This document shows positions 1 to 11,600 of a DNA stretch of 64,000 nt, piece after piece. The notes below the pieces were generated by a model, which had not been told where the DNA came from, did no database searches, and saw nothing but the letters and a program-made list of their open reading frames with translations. Origin of the DNA: Campylorhamphus procurvoides (taxonomy: Eukaryota; Chordata; Aves; Passeriformes; Dendrocolaptidae); assembly GCA_013396655.1 (NCBI GenBank), contig WBMV01000007.1, positions 186,001-250,000 of the forward strand. The letters run 5' to 3'. Made by a program: the position numbers and the translations under genes. The number at the start of each line of letters is the position of its first letter. Positions within the stretch are counted from its first letter, which is position 1.

Positions 1-1957
1 CAAACAGCATCCATAAGACATACGTGATTGCATGACAGCTGCTGAAAACGCTATACGTCCCTATGCAGAGTGCCTTTCTCCATTAGATGCCTCTGGCATG
101 CCAGTGATTTCAGTCTGAACATGCTGAAATGTTTCACTCATGAACTATAAAATACTGAAAAATATTGGTTTGGCATGAATAACTGGTGAATCATCAGCAT
201 TTGTAATTGTTTGGGGGTATGGAGCTTGGCCTATTTGTATTCTGGTTTCACATGAGAACATTGATATGAAACAGCAGTAATTGAATCTGATAAGCTCTGG
301 TGAGCCTTTCCCCAGGAGAAGAGGTATGATTTAGAGGGAGATATAAGAGTATAGAGGGAATTCTGGAAGGATGCACGAAGTGTTGCAGGTTGCCTCACAT
401 TACAACTCATAGATTTTATATACTCCTAAAATGAGTGATCATCATCTCAGGCAAAGCTAATTACCTGAGACATTATGATTCTATCTGCCATGAGAAGGAT
501 GAAATTCAAGGTGTTCGCCACTCCTTTTTTTTTTTTAATTAATTGCCTGTGTATTTAAACTTTCTTTGAAAATATAGGGATCTTAGATAGCATAAGATTC
601 TAGTCTGTGAGCCTTTGGTGGTGAATGTTGTTTCTCCTTCTGTCAATGTTCAGGCACAGGCTTTATGGGATGACTGTGTTGAGAAGTACCATAGTTCACA
701 GGAAACTGGGCAAGCTCAGACCTGTGGCATGATCCTCCATTCTCTACGAACTTCAGTGACTCACTAAGAGAGCCCCTGGTTACAGATTTGGGTGGCACTT
801 TCAAATTTCCCCTGCTCACCAAATTCACAGCCTATAAAGGACTGGTGTGGTCTTAGCCCATGAAGGCCGACTCAGAAGACAGACAGACAAACTCTTTACA
901 TTCCCTTCTAGGGAAAGAGCGTTTTCTGTGGGTACAGCCACCAATGTGATAACCATACCACTTGGGAAAAAATGATGTGAGAAAAAACTGGAGACAGAAG
1001 CTGACAAATAGTAAGTAGAATCAGCAAGACTTGAAAAGGTGCAGTCCCTTCTCTCAGAAGGCTTCATGATTTCCAGAAGACAGCTGTGTCTCAGCATCCT
1101 CATGGCAGCATCACCTCCACAGCTTCAGCTGTCCCAATAATCTTCTGACCTTTCTGCAGCACCGGCAGATGCATTTGGGATGCATTCTTAAAAGTCTTCA
1201 GCCTACATCTGCTTGGCACATCTGAGAAATACAGGAGATGAAGGTGTACAGTAGCACTAGACCTCTGTACACAGTGAATCATGCAGTCTCCAGAGTCTTC
1301 GACTTCAATAAACACAGTACTTCTCCTCACCCATAGGTTGCTATGGAGCCATCCTGCAGCCTTCCCTAGTGAGCTGTGAAGAATAATAATCTCCCTGCCA
1401 CACAATGCTGAAGGTTGCATTATTGTCCAAAGTTTTCAAGTTTGAGAAAGGAGCTTTAGGAGGCAGCTTATGAGGTGTAGTGTTCAGCCCCTCAACAATC
1501 TCAGTTGTAAGAAGGAGGCTTTTAGTCTCTGAAGGTCTTTTCACCACGCTTAGAGAGAGATGGGGAGGCTCCTCTGCAAAATTCACAAGATGTGTCACCA
1601 GTACTGAAATTTATCCTCAACTTCACACCTTGTTCTCACCTTGTTCCCAGGGACAGTAAAAATGTTGAATAAGGAGCAAAAAAAACTTAGGAAGAAGAAG
1701 CTATAGTTTGTCTATTTCTTTTGTAATACCTGCTACAATGTTACAGATCATCCACCTCCCTCTTCATTCCTTGTGCTGAGACTGAACCTTATTGTTGAAT
1801 TTCAAATCAAGATGAAAGCAAAGAGAATATCACACCATACTGAATACAGAGGGGGAAAATTCTTCAGCAGAAATAGTGTTGCAGTCCTTTTTGATAATTA
1901 AATATTTTTTTAGACATATAAGATGATGCAGTGCACATAGACGTATTGCTATAATTT
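1..1957. other. Intergenic, no gene recognised
   Basis: AT-rich unique sequence downstream of EHF. No exon of the expected neighbour APIP and no known repeat was recognised. Confidence 0.6.
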
Positions 1958-1962
1958 CTTCC

Positions 1963-2508
1963 TGTCGTGGGTTTATCTGGTTAGGGTTTTTTTTTTATAT
2001 AAGAGGAAGATTGGCGTCTGTTGGAAGCCTCTGGAAGTTTCCCTCCATCCTATAGAGCAGGGCCAGTGAGGGCCAGCTCCGAGGAAAACTTCCTGCTTTT
2101 GAACCATTAAGTTACGCCCCTGCGTGAAAACATATTTAAGAAGTTGTGGCGCAGTTAGAATTCGGCAGCCATGGGTTAACAACATCACAACGCAGACATC
2201 AAGGTCAGTGCAGGAGGAGAAGAGGAGAAGGAGGGGGAGGGACCCCACGGATCAGGGAGTGGACTTAAAACTATTTTTCCCTGAATACGTTGGTGATGAC
2301 CATGGTGATTACGAGTTGTCCCCTNNNNNNNNNNNNNNNNNNNNNNNNNNNNNNNNNNNNNNNNNNNNNNNNNNNNNNNNNNNNNNNNNNNNNNNNNNNN
2401 NNNNNNNNNNNNNNNNNNNNNNNNNNNNNNNNNNNNNNNNNNNNNNNNNNNNNNNNNNNNNNNNNNNNNNNNNNNNNNNNNNNNNNNNNNNNNNNNNNNN
2501 NNNNNNNN
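1963..2508 (+). mobile_element. Solo LTR of a bird endogenous retrovirus, truncated by an assembly gap
   Basis: It begins TGTCGTGGGTTTATCTGG and continues through a T-run, ATAAGAGGAAGATTGG and GGAAGCCTCTGGAAGTTTCCC. It then has a TATA-like stretch, AACATATTTAAGAAGTTGTGG, and AGTGCAGGAGGAGAAGAGGAG. This order matches an LTR family I recall as abundant in bird genomes. The 3' part is hidden by Ns. CTTCC occurs just before the element (1958-1962) and directly after the gap (2509-2513), which would be a 5-bp target-site duplication. No gag, pol or env is present. Family assignment is from memory. Confidence 0.6.
2325..2508. other. Assembly gap (184 N)
   Basis: A run of N. Any reading frame crossing it is meaningless. 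Confidence 0.99.
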
Positions 2509-3214
2509 CTTCCTCTTCTGAAAGTTTTAATTAGACTTGTAAATGCTAATTTATCTTTAATTTTTGCAACCAGACTTTACTGGAAAGACTATAAATAGAC
2601 TGACCTGGATATCATTAACTTTTTTTGCACATACAGCCTTTGTATTTCCACACAGACCTGTTGGATGCAGTAAGATCTGGCCATCTACTCTCTCTTCCTC
2701 TTACTTTATTTTTTCTTTCCCTATGGTTTTCTCTAACATTCTGGTGGAGCGAAGAAGCTAAATATCTGGGGAAAGGGTGGTTGTTGGGGGAAATTCTTGG
2801 CAGGCAAAATGTTTAGGACTTAGACTACACTGTGCAAAGCTCCATCAGCAAGGGAGCAAACACTGAAAATCCAGATAGATAATATCTTTCAAGCTGTCAT
2901 AACTAACTCACTTATATTTCTTGAAAGCTATTAGTATTGGTAACTTTATTTGCTCATCTCTCTGCAGTACCAGATTTCACTTACCTGAAGGAATTCTCAC
3001 TTGTCCTTGATACAAACGTACACACAAATTTATATCATGTTTAGATGTATGTAGACTGTTTACAGTACTCCTCTTACTTATTCTCAATTTGCATATGATT
3101 TGCAAACTCTGACTTTTGCCTGGAACTTTTATTTTACATGGCCTTAGACTGCAACTGAAAGCTGAAGTTTTCCTTGATTTTAAGTGACAACCAAAGAAGA
3201 GCTTTGGTTTGCTT
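2509..3214. other. Intergenic, no gene recognised
   Basis: AT-rich unique sequence right of the gap; nothing is recognised after the possible CTTCC target-site copy. Confidence 0.6.
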
Positions 3215-3312
3215 GGGGGAGTTTTTTTTGTTTTATTTCGGGGGAAAGTGTTTTTTGGTTGGTTGGTTTTTTGGGTTTTTTTTTGGTTGGTTCGTTGGTT
3301 CACTGGGTTTTT
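3215..3312 (+). repeat. T/G-rich low-complexity, TTGG units
   Basis: Runs of GGTT and T with almost no C, for example TTTTTTGGTTGGTTGG. Confidence 0.85.
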
Positions 3313-4609
3313 GATTAAAGGTGCATTTATTTTCATGTTTCCAAACAATATTCTCATTTGTCTTTGTCTCAAATATTGGCCTCAGCTTGCTTGAAACAAA
3401 AGCCCCAACCATTTACTGGAAGACCAGCTGTGTGCTTATTTAAAACTCAGTCTGAACTTGCCTGAAATCCAGTTCCAATTCCTTTTGAAACCTGCCTTGC
3501 GATTCTGAAGTTCTCAAAATATGACCACCCTTTCAGGACATGGACCTCATTTTGCATGTTAAACATGGGGTTTGTTCCTGTGTTTAAAATTCAAACCTAT
3601 TCTATTATTGTGAACATAATGTTGGAGCCCCTTGAAATTCTGGGTTCAAATATAGGCTGATTCAATATAGACTGAATGCTTTAAGAACCACCATCCTCAA
3701 ACATCCATATACACAACTTCAAATGCAGCAGAATCATTCACTTGCTTAAAATTAAGCACATCTGTAGATTATAAAGCAGGATGGTATGATCTGCCCCATT
3801 GCAGTGAAGCTCTTGATTTGAGGTTCAAGCACAACTCCAGAGGTGCTGGCACACAGCAAGTACAGGTCTCTGCAGCACCCGTGCCGCACTCCACCACCTC
3901 ACCCTGCTGGCTCGGGATGCCCAACCTCGGATGCCCAGCCTGGGATACCCAGCCCAGGATACTCAGCATGGCAGCAACAAAGGGTACAGGCTGGCTCATT
4001 GCAGAACCATGCACGGCACCCTCACACCCTGCTGATACAACCACAGCCCCACACAGAGTGCAACTGCCATCCATACGGGTCTACTTTGGCTTTCCTTTAA
4101 TTAAAGGTGGTTTCATTTGCTTTACCTCAAGCTGCAGACCAAATTAGGAGAGATGTTCCCTTTTCGTAGCCACAACTTGGATGGAAAAATAACACGAAAG
4201 ACAGGATTTCATAGTTTTAGCTGCTTTGATTCAGTAAAGGAAATGCTCAGTATGAGTAATAGCATCCTTAATCAGCCTAGCCCTTGCGCTCACTTCAAAC
4301 TACCTTGAAGTTAAATCAGTGCTGAAGTAAGCCCTTTGTTAAGTTTTGCAGTCAAACAAGAAAGACAGTGTAGCTGTGTTGACATAATCCATTATTTCAG
4401 TGAGGCCTGTGAGACATAAAACAGGTTTGAAAATCCAGTATCTTCACAATAGATGGGCAATTCAACATATTTGTAAATTTAAGCTATTGGATTTTGTGGT
4501 AGTTATATCAGTCCTTTCGTCAACACTGAAATATTCTTCAGCACTGAAAGAATTCATACTGGTCACTTCCCATCTCAAGATACAAACAAGAGAAGATAAA
4601 GATTAATCA
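3313..4609. other. Intergenic between 3215 repeat and EHF 3' end
   Basis: Mostly unique. A GC-richer patch at about 3820-4075 contains the minisatellite at 3914-3969. Short overlapping ORFs here follow the repeat and are not taken as genes. Confidence 0.55.
3914..3969. repeat. Small degenerate minisatellite, about 14-bp unit x 4
   Basis: GGGATGCCCAACCTC, GGATGCCCAGCCT, GGGATACCCAGCCCA and GGATACTCAGCAT follow one another. Confidence 0.8.
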
Positions 4610-4630
4610 AAAATTTCTTTTACGGAGTAT

Positions 4631-4636
4631 TTTATT
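4631..4636 (-). terminator. Distal polyadenylation signal AATAAA, candidate for EHF
   Basis: TTTATT on the plus strand gives AATAAA on the minus strand, about 3.26 kb after the EHF stop codon. It is the last good signal before the sequence loses 3'UTR-like character. A proximal alternative is at 5154-5159. Confidence 0.4.
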
Positions 4637-5153
4637 TGAACTTATATCATATCCACAAAAATAGACACAGTCTTTAGAACCATTTTGTGAATACAGAGTC
4701 TCCAAGCTGAGATTTACAATGGCAATAGTGAAATATCTAACTTGGATTTGTTTCCACACATAGACATTGAAGACAATGCTGTGAGAAGCAAGCAGGAATT
4801 ATGCAATGTGCTGCAGGAGAAAGGCAAAAATGTATCTAAACCTTTTAACATCTGTGTAGTTCAACAGCCTACATACAGTTTATCAGAATGTTTTTCGAGC
4901 AAGTTGCTCTAATTTTGTGCTAAAAATATTGAGAGTGATCACGCCAACACCTTTGATATTGTGATTTGCATGTAACTGTATAAATACAATATACCTTCCT
5001 ATCTAGAGCTTTATACATATGAAAAATTATGGTACAATAAAAATCTATACACATGGTGCTACCAGTTCAGCAGCTGCTAACTTAGCGGATATGTCTAAAA
5101 ATATGATTGCTCAGCCTCTGAAATATAAAATATAAGAGCAATCAGAAATGCTT

Positions 5154-5159
5154 TTTATT
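5154..5159 (-). terminator. Proximal polyadenylation signal AATAAA, candidate for EHF
   Basis: AATAAA on the minus strand (TTTATT within CTTTTTATTTAAA on plus). Use of this site would shorten the EHF 3' UTR by about 520 bases compared with the 4631 signal. Confidence 0.3.
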
Positions 5160-7891
5160 TAAATAGCAATTTACATAAAAATTCATCTCTTCATTTTCTC
5201 CGTTTTCTTAGGTCTGGTAAAAAGACTCCCTTTGGCTGGTTGCATCTGTCCTTGGCAAGAACTGTAGTTTTAAACAGTCCCCTGTGTTTGTCTCAGGTAA
5301 AGGTTAATATATTTGTAAAACAGAGTAAATGTTGGCTGGCTTCTATTCCAACTTTATGCTATTGTAATGACAAGTACCTAGTCTGAAAAATTCTGCAGAA
5401 TGGAAACAGAATCTTGCATGATTTCCACATGCTGAAAGATGTGGCAGTGGAAGACATATTTATACTGCACCCCACCATAAATCACTCTCTAGATTTGTAC
5501 AGTATGCTTCTAAAGAAAGCTTTGTCTTTCAAAACCTTTATAAGCAGGTTTAGCTGCTGCTCAGCATCCAAATGGTGACACGCATGCATCACTGGTTCAT
5601 TTTATCTCCCAAGAAATTTCGTGAGATATCAGGTAAAAAGCATATTTATGAAGGTATTATAATGAGTTGCTGTAAGATGTACGTTAGCCTGAACAACTAT
5701 ATTGCAGATCTGTGATGGTACCACTGATTTCAGATTTTCACCCGAGGTATGGATTGGGAGGTGGTGTGAAGAGCTGGTCTTAGGAGCAAAGAGAAAGTGC
5801 TCTCCTCATCTGATGGCCTGATTCTTGTTATATGGACAAAAAAATTATGGTAAAGAAAGTGGAATGTAGCAAATTAAGGTAAAAAAGGGAAACTAATTGA
5901 GTGGCGCAAAAGCAAGCAAGGTTAGCACAGTCAGTCAAAAAAAAAGAGATAGACTGAGAGAAAATAATGCTTTGAAGTACACAGGCTTATTATTTGATTT
6001 GTAAATAAGATGAACCTCTCTCCACCCAGGTTATGAAAAGTAAAAATTGTCATGTATGGGTAATTGATGGTGACAGCTCTGGCATACACAGTGTAGGAGG
6101 TGGTGCTATTGTTTAACATGCCCTACACGTGTAGATAACAAGTTGGGCTCTCATGTTTGCCTACAAATTGTTGCTAAGCACATTTTATACCCTTTATATT
6201 GATACTTCTGTTGTCTCTTGGTTTCATGTCTATTTCCTTTAAAGACAAACAAAAAATGGAATATCCTGCAACCTCCACCTGTACCTTCCTGGATTTCAAC
6301 CAAACATGATTTCAGGCAGAGGGGACATCTGAGAAAATGGATATTGGATGGATGTAGTATTCTATTTTTTTTTAATTTCTTTTTATCTTGGACTTCTCAG
6401 CCCTTGTTATTGTTTTCCAGATTCCTCATCCCTGGAAAAGTGAGTGGGTATTGATCTTGGTTTTACCTCTGTTAACATCACCAAGAAAATCCTGTTTCTC
6501 AACTCCCACATCTCACGTACTTAGTGACCCGGTGAAGTGCTGCCTCCTCTAGTTTTTGTTTCCCCATGTCCTGCCTGTAGTTGGTGCCAGCAGGAAGCAT
6601 TTGTGACTTGAAGAAAGAAAAAGCTGCCAATGAATATGTAGTCTCTGCACAGTACGGCTCGAGGTGAGCCCAAATCTGCCCCGCATCTGAATGTCCCCAA
6701 AATCTGTGTCTTTATGTTGATGGGTTTTTCTCCACCTAAGAATTCCAAGCACAATTGACAAATACAATATAGAGTTAGACTTGAGAAAAGCAAAGGGTAT
6801 TTTACAGGTAGTGTAGCTTTGCATTTCTCAAAGGTTTTTTAAAAGTATCTGTCCAAGCGAGACTTGACCTGCTAGGAGGACCATACATCTTGAAGGAACT
6901 GGGAAGATCACTGACTCATGCCATGGAGTTAATACATGTTCTGTTTGCCCACCTCCTCACTGTTCCATATGGTATGGATTTAAATCCTTTAATTAGGAGT
7001 GCAAGAGTGTGAGAGGAGCATCAACATTCCTACCAGGAACCCAGTCCTTTTTGGTAGGTTTGCCCAGTCAGAAAACAATCATCTCCCTTCAAAATTGTTT
7101 GGTCCCCAAGACTGACTCTCTTCCTGCAGTTCACCTCAATATTAGTTAGAAAACAAACAGCCCTTTTCCTGGCATGAGCTGGATACTTTTTGGAGATTAG
7201 GGAGGATACTCCATAGCAGGTAAGGTCTGGTCCTAAACTTCAGCCTACCAAAGAAGGTCGCAGTGGTGGAGGTAGTATGGTTTCTCCACATAAATGCTGA
7301 CAGCCACCTTGCAGAGCCACTACTCTCTGTGGCTGGGATAATCCAGCTGAAGGGGAACCCACTGCCTAGTTGAACAAAAGCAGCTGAAAGCCAGCAAAGT
7401 ATTAAAATACTCAGAAATCAGAGAAGGGAAGGAAAAAGTGGTATCGGCCAATGAAAGCTATAAAACAGCTGACTATGGAAGAAGGCTACTTGGCTCAGAG
7501 ATGCTTTACTGTTTTCTCCACTTATAGTTGCCTTCCAAAGTGGATTATCATACTCCCTAAATGCCCTAGTATTTAGCTCCTTCCCTTTCTTTACATGACT
7601 CATAAATCACATTATGCCTGTATGATTAAAAAAAAAAAAGAGGAAAACTTCACAAGAAGGGAAAAATAATCATAATTCTATAATGTTAACTTATATCACA
7701 GAAAACTGTGTACATTTTTTCCCCATACAGGACATACTTCAAATAAAATAATTTTAACACCAATAATGATAATGTTCTTTCTTCCCAACAGAAGTAGAAT
7801 TGTTTTTTCACCCCAGTTTGGTACATAAATATAAGAAAATAGTCTTTGAATATTTACATCCATGGGTCTTAAATGTTATTTCTTGATATAT

Positions 7892-7991
7892 TTAATTCTC
7901 ATTTTCTCTCCAACCACGGGCATTCTTTCCAAATTTATATACTAATCTCCGACCATCCACACGCTCCAAGATTTCTCTTTTATAATAGTAT
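7892..7991 (-). CDS. EHF: EHF exon 9 coding part: end of ETS domain and stop
   Basis: The acceptor TTTTAACAG comes before ATACTATT. It completes R266 and encodes [20 protein letters not shown] then [12 protein letters not shown] (residues 267-298), followed by TAA at 7894-7892. It carries the second half of the ETS recognition helix and the closing beta strands (wing). The C-terminal WRENEN is characteristic of EHF. Confidence 0.97.
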
Positions 7992-8576
7992 CTGTTAAAA
8001 TAAAAACATAGAAAAAAACATTCAGTCCCAAAAGACCAACTAGACAATCTCTTGACTAGTTTAAAAAGTCTTCATTTTGTGTTGAGAGTTACATATAATA
8101 TCTAAGATAATTATAACTGAACAGCAGAGAAGGAAAAATGGAACTCTTCTTTTTACTTTATATTAATTAGCTTCTGAGTTTGAAGTTCACCTTATTTCAG
8201 GCCAAAGCATATTGTTATATTTATCACACACTTATGAGATTCCATGGGGGTTTATTTCCAGGGTCTGAAATGAGACCTGTAAAAAACCTCAGCTTCCTTT
8301 CAAAAACACATTTTGAAGTTTCAGAGATTGTGGGGAAGTGCTCGAAATATTAAATCAAACAGGAAAGAAAATCCTAAGGCAGAATTTGTAAACCTGTTTT
8401 AAGATAATAGGTGTGGTGTATATCTTGTTTCCGAACATTGCTGAAAATAACAAGGTCTCTGCCTGTTACTGGGCCATTTAAGCCTTCCCAGTTCAGTAGT
8501 ACATCAACTTTCAGCTTTCTGCAACCAAGTTTTCTTCCTGCTTTGGTTGTTTAGGTGAAGAGCAACAGAATGTATG

Positions 8577-8609
<33 letters not shown>

Positions 8610-11600
8610 ATAAACAATTGTTTATTTTATATATATCATAGTATATAGAAATAGGGGGAGAAGAAAAGACAAAGAAGACAATCTCAAAATTAGTGGGAGA
8701 GAGTCAGCTGTCAAAGTAAGCAACTGGTGCTGTTAACAAATCAGTTTTAAAAGTCAAACAGATTCTCCATCCAGTTAGTCTGTTTATATGCTGCAGTCTT
8801 CCTCAGCAACATTTCAGCTCACCTCATAGCCCGGCTGAGTTTCTCGTAAGTCATGCTGCTGTTGTTTTTCTTCTTTCCCCAGAGCTGAGCCACAGCTTCA
8901 GATTTTAAGAATCTGAAGACACCTTCTGACCGATCTTCCCACTTGATTAATCCTGGGTTTTTCTCAGGATTGAGAAGAATATCTCGAATAAATTCCCAAA
9001 GATGAGTTCCTCGAGGATCTGAAAGAGGGCAGGCAGAAGGAGTGTCTCAAGAGCTGTCTGGGCTATGCTTGCCATTTTTGTGTCATCAACAGTGGGTCAA
9101 CACTCAACAGGGACAGGACATGGCTTCTGGAGCACAGACCCCCATCTCAGAGACGTATAAGTAAAAAACACTGGCAGGCCTTACACGGAGGCTGGAGATG
9201 AGTGTCAGCCTTAGGCAGTCTGAGCCCTGTGGCAGGCAGGTAGGAGCCCCAGCAACGAGGGGAAGCAGAGTCCAAACCACCCACTGCTTCCTTCTGCCTT
9301 TGGCACTGTTTCTGCCCTGAAGAGAACATGTTTAAGCCTTTCCCTCATCTCATTTACCCATTTTTCCTGATGCTCTTCTACAGCACAGCATGTAACCTGA
9401 TATTACTTTGAGGTACATGAAACAGCCAAGATTATCGTGAAGTAGGCACCGAACCTCTGTGCATTTAAGAGACAGAAGGCACAGGAGGTGAAATGCTATT
9501 TTACATGAATGAGTAAGTAAGAAGGTGTAGAGTGGATAGAGGGACGGTGGCAAAGCTGGCCAGCCAAAATCGTATGTGGAAAGCATATTAGAAAGTTTGA
9601 CAATGGTATGGAAAAGGCAAAAATAGATCCGCAAGTTCAATAGGTAGACCTCCCAGTTCAAACACTAATCCATCTCAGAGTTACTATAGAGATGGCACCA
9701 GAAAGCCCAGGTCAAAAAGAAAAAAAACAAACAACAAACAAACCAGATTAAATAAATGCAAAAAATCAGATGGAGTAATTTATGAATGAAGAATAAAAAC
9801 ACAGTGACAAGGTGAGCCAGAAAGACAGCAGTCCTTTGGTCTGACTTCAAAAGTATGCAATTAGACCAAATTAAGAAGGAAACAAGCTAGTCAAAGATGT
9901 GAAGGTAACTCGAAAATGGTATACAGTGCAACATAAGTAGAATTAGATTTCAGTCAACTAATCCAGTATTTTTCTTTGTTATTGCAATTTTTTTCTAGAA
10001 CCAGTAAAATGTGGTAGACCTAGTCTATCAAGACATCAGGAATATACTTAACAATCATGGTACAGAGCAGTACTGAAGAAACTGGAAATGTAGGGGATTA
10101 GCCCAGACTGCCAATGTGACCTGTTCTGTATGCCAAGGCTGTGATTGGGTTCTTAGAGGCATAGAATATCTCGAGTTGGAAAGCAGCTATAAAGATCACA
10201 GAGTCCTACTCCCTGCTCTTTGCAGGACTTCCTAGAACTGAGCCGTATGACTAAGCATTATCCAGATACTCCCTGAGCTCTGTCAGGTTGGTGCTGTGAC
10301 AACTTCCCTGAGGAGCCCTTTCCAATGACCAACCACCCTCTGGGCAAAGAACCTTTCTCTGTTGTCCAGTCTGAACTTTCTCTGACACAGCTTCATTTCA
10401 CTTCCGCACGTCCTACAGCTGGTCACCAGAAAGAAAGGAGGTCAGCACCAGCCTCTGCTGCTCCCCCTTGCGAAGCTGTAGACTAAGAGGAGGGTGCCTT
10501 CAGCCTTCTCTTTCCAAGCTGAACATGTCAGCAGACTCAGTTCTTCACAGGTCTGTCTTCAGACAATCCTATCTAATCCTTTCATTAACAACCCTATTAC
10601 ACACACAAATAAAGAAACAAGGTATCTGTATACAGATAAGAAGTTCAGGAGTTCTGTTTGGGCAAAATGACACAACAGAGTAAGGAGAGGAGTCAGGAAG
10701 AGACCATATCAGGACAATATGAGACTGAATACCACAAAATGCAGTGAGGGGTCAATATTAAGCTTTTCTACTATAAATAGGGAATTACACAGGATGCAAA
10801 GGATATGTACAAGATATTTGCAGCACAAGAACCTCAGTAATGTATATTAATTGAACTATATACCAAAACCACAATTGTGGTAACCTGTCTTCAGAGTCAG
10901 GTTCAATAAAAACTAGCAGAAAATATAGGCAAGGAGAGTGGAAAGACTGTCACATCAGAGAAGATGGCGGCAAGACTGAGGGACAGGTGCTTGCTTGAGA
11001 TCTCGTGTGTGAGAATTCTGCGGGGAGACACCGAGCAGGGTCTGTGGTGGATGCTGCACCTGGCAGGCACAGGCAGGAGCATCACTGTGCCCTTGCACAG
11101 GCCTTCCTGATTTAATCCCAGGTCTTCCTTATCATTTTTTTACTCCAGGCCAGCAGGCCCAGTTCAATATAGGACAGAGGCAGCTGGTTTCTGGTTGATT
11201 CCCTATAAGCCCTCACTGATAAAAACAGTTCAAAAATTAATAATATTGAGTAAAACACTATGTAAACAAACAGTACTAGACAATCAGATCCTTGGAGAAT
11301 TCAGTCACTATAATGGTCTAACCAATTTTGCTTTCAAAATGCTTCCTTTTCTCTCCCAAAGAGGATTTGCTTTTCATGTGTTTCTTTTTCCCTCAGTCAG
11401 CTAAGAAACCATTATAAACATGGATGTTGACTTACTGTGCTTCTTGGTGTGGGGCTTTGGAGTATGATCTTGCGATTTTTTTGCATCTGAAGAGTCTGCA
11501 GGAAAGGAAAATTAAGTCTATTTGTAAATTTGATTAAAGGCTTTCCATTGACTAGCAGGTTGAAAGAAATAAAACCACAAAAAAGAACAAATATCTCTTT

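Larger units (their letters stand above)
4610..7891 (-). other. EHF: EHF 3' UTR (probable extent)
   Basis: No further coding sequence follows the TAA. The AT-rich minus-strand sequence has an AATAAA at 5159-5154 and a second at 4636-4631. The second is followed after about 15-25 bases by A/T-rich sequence suitable for cleavage near 4610. From memory, mammalian EHF transcripts have 3' UTRs of several kb, so about 3.3 kb is reasonable. The end point is inferred; a shorter UTR ending near 5130 is possible. Confidence 0.45.

Noticed and set aside
2124..2598. ORFs reading across the N gap (136 and 102 codons)
   Set aside because: More than half of each translation is unknown bases, and the left part lies in an LTR. 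No gene can be supported.
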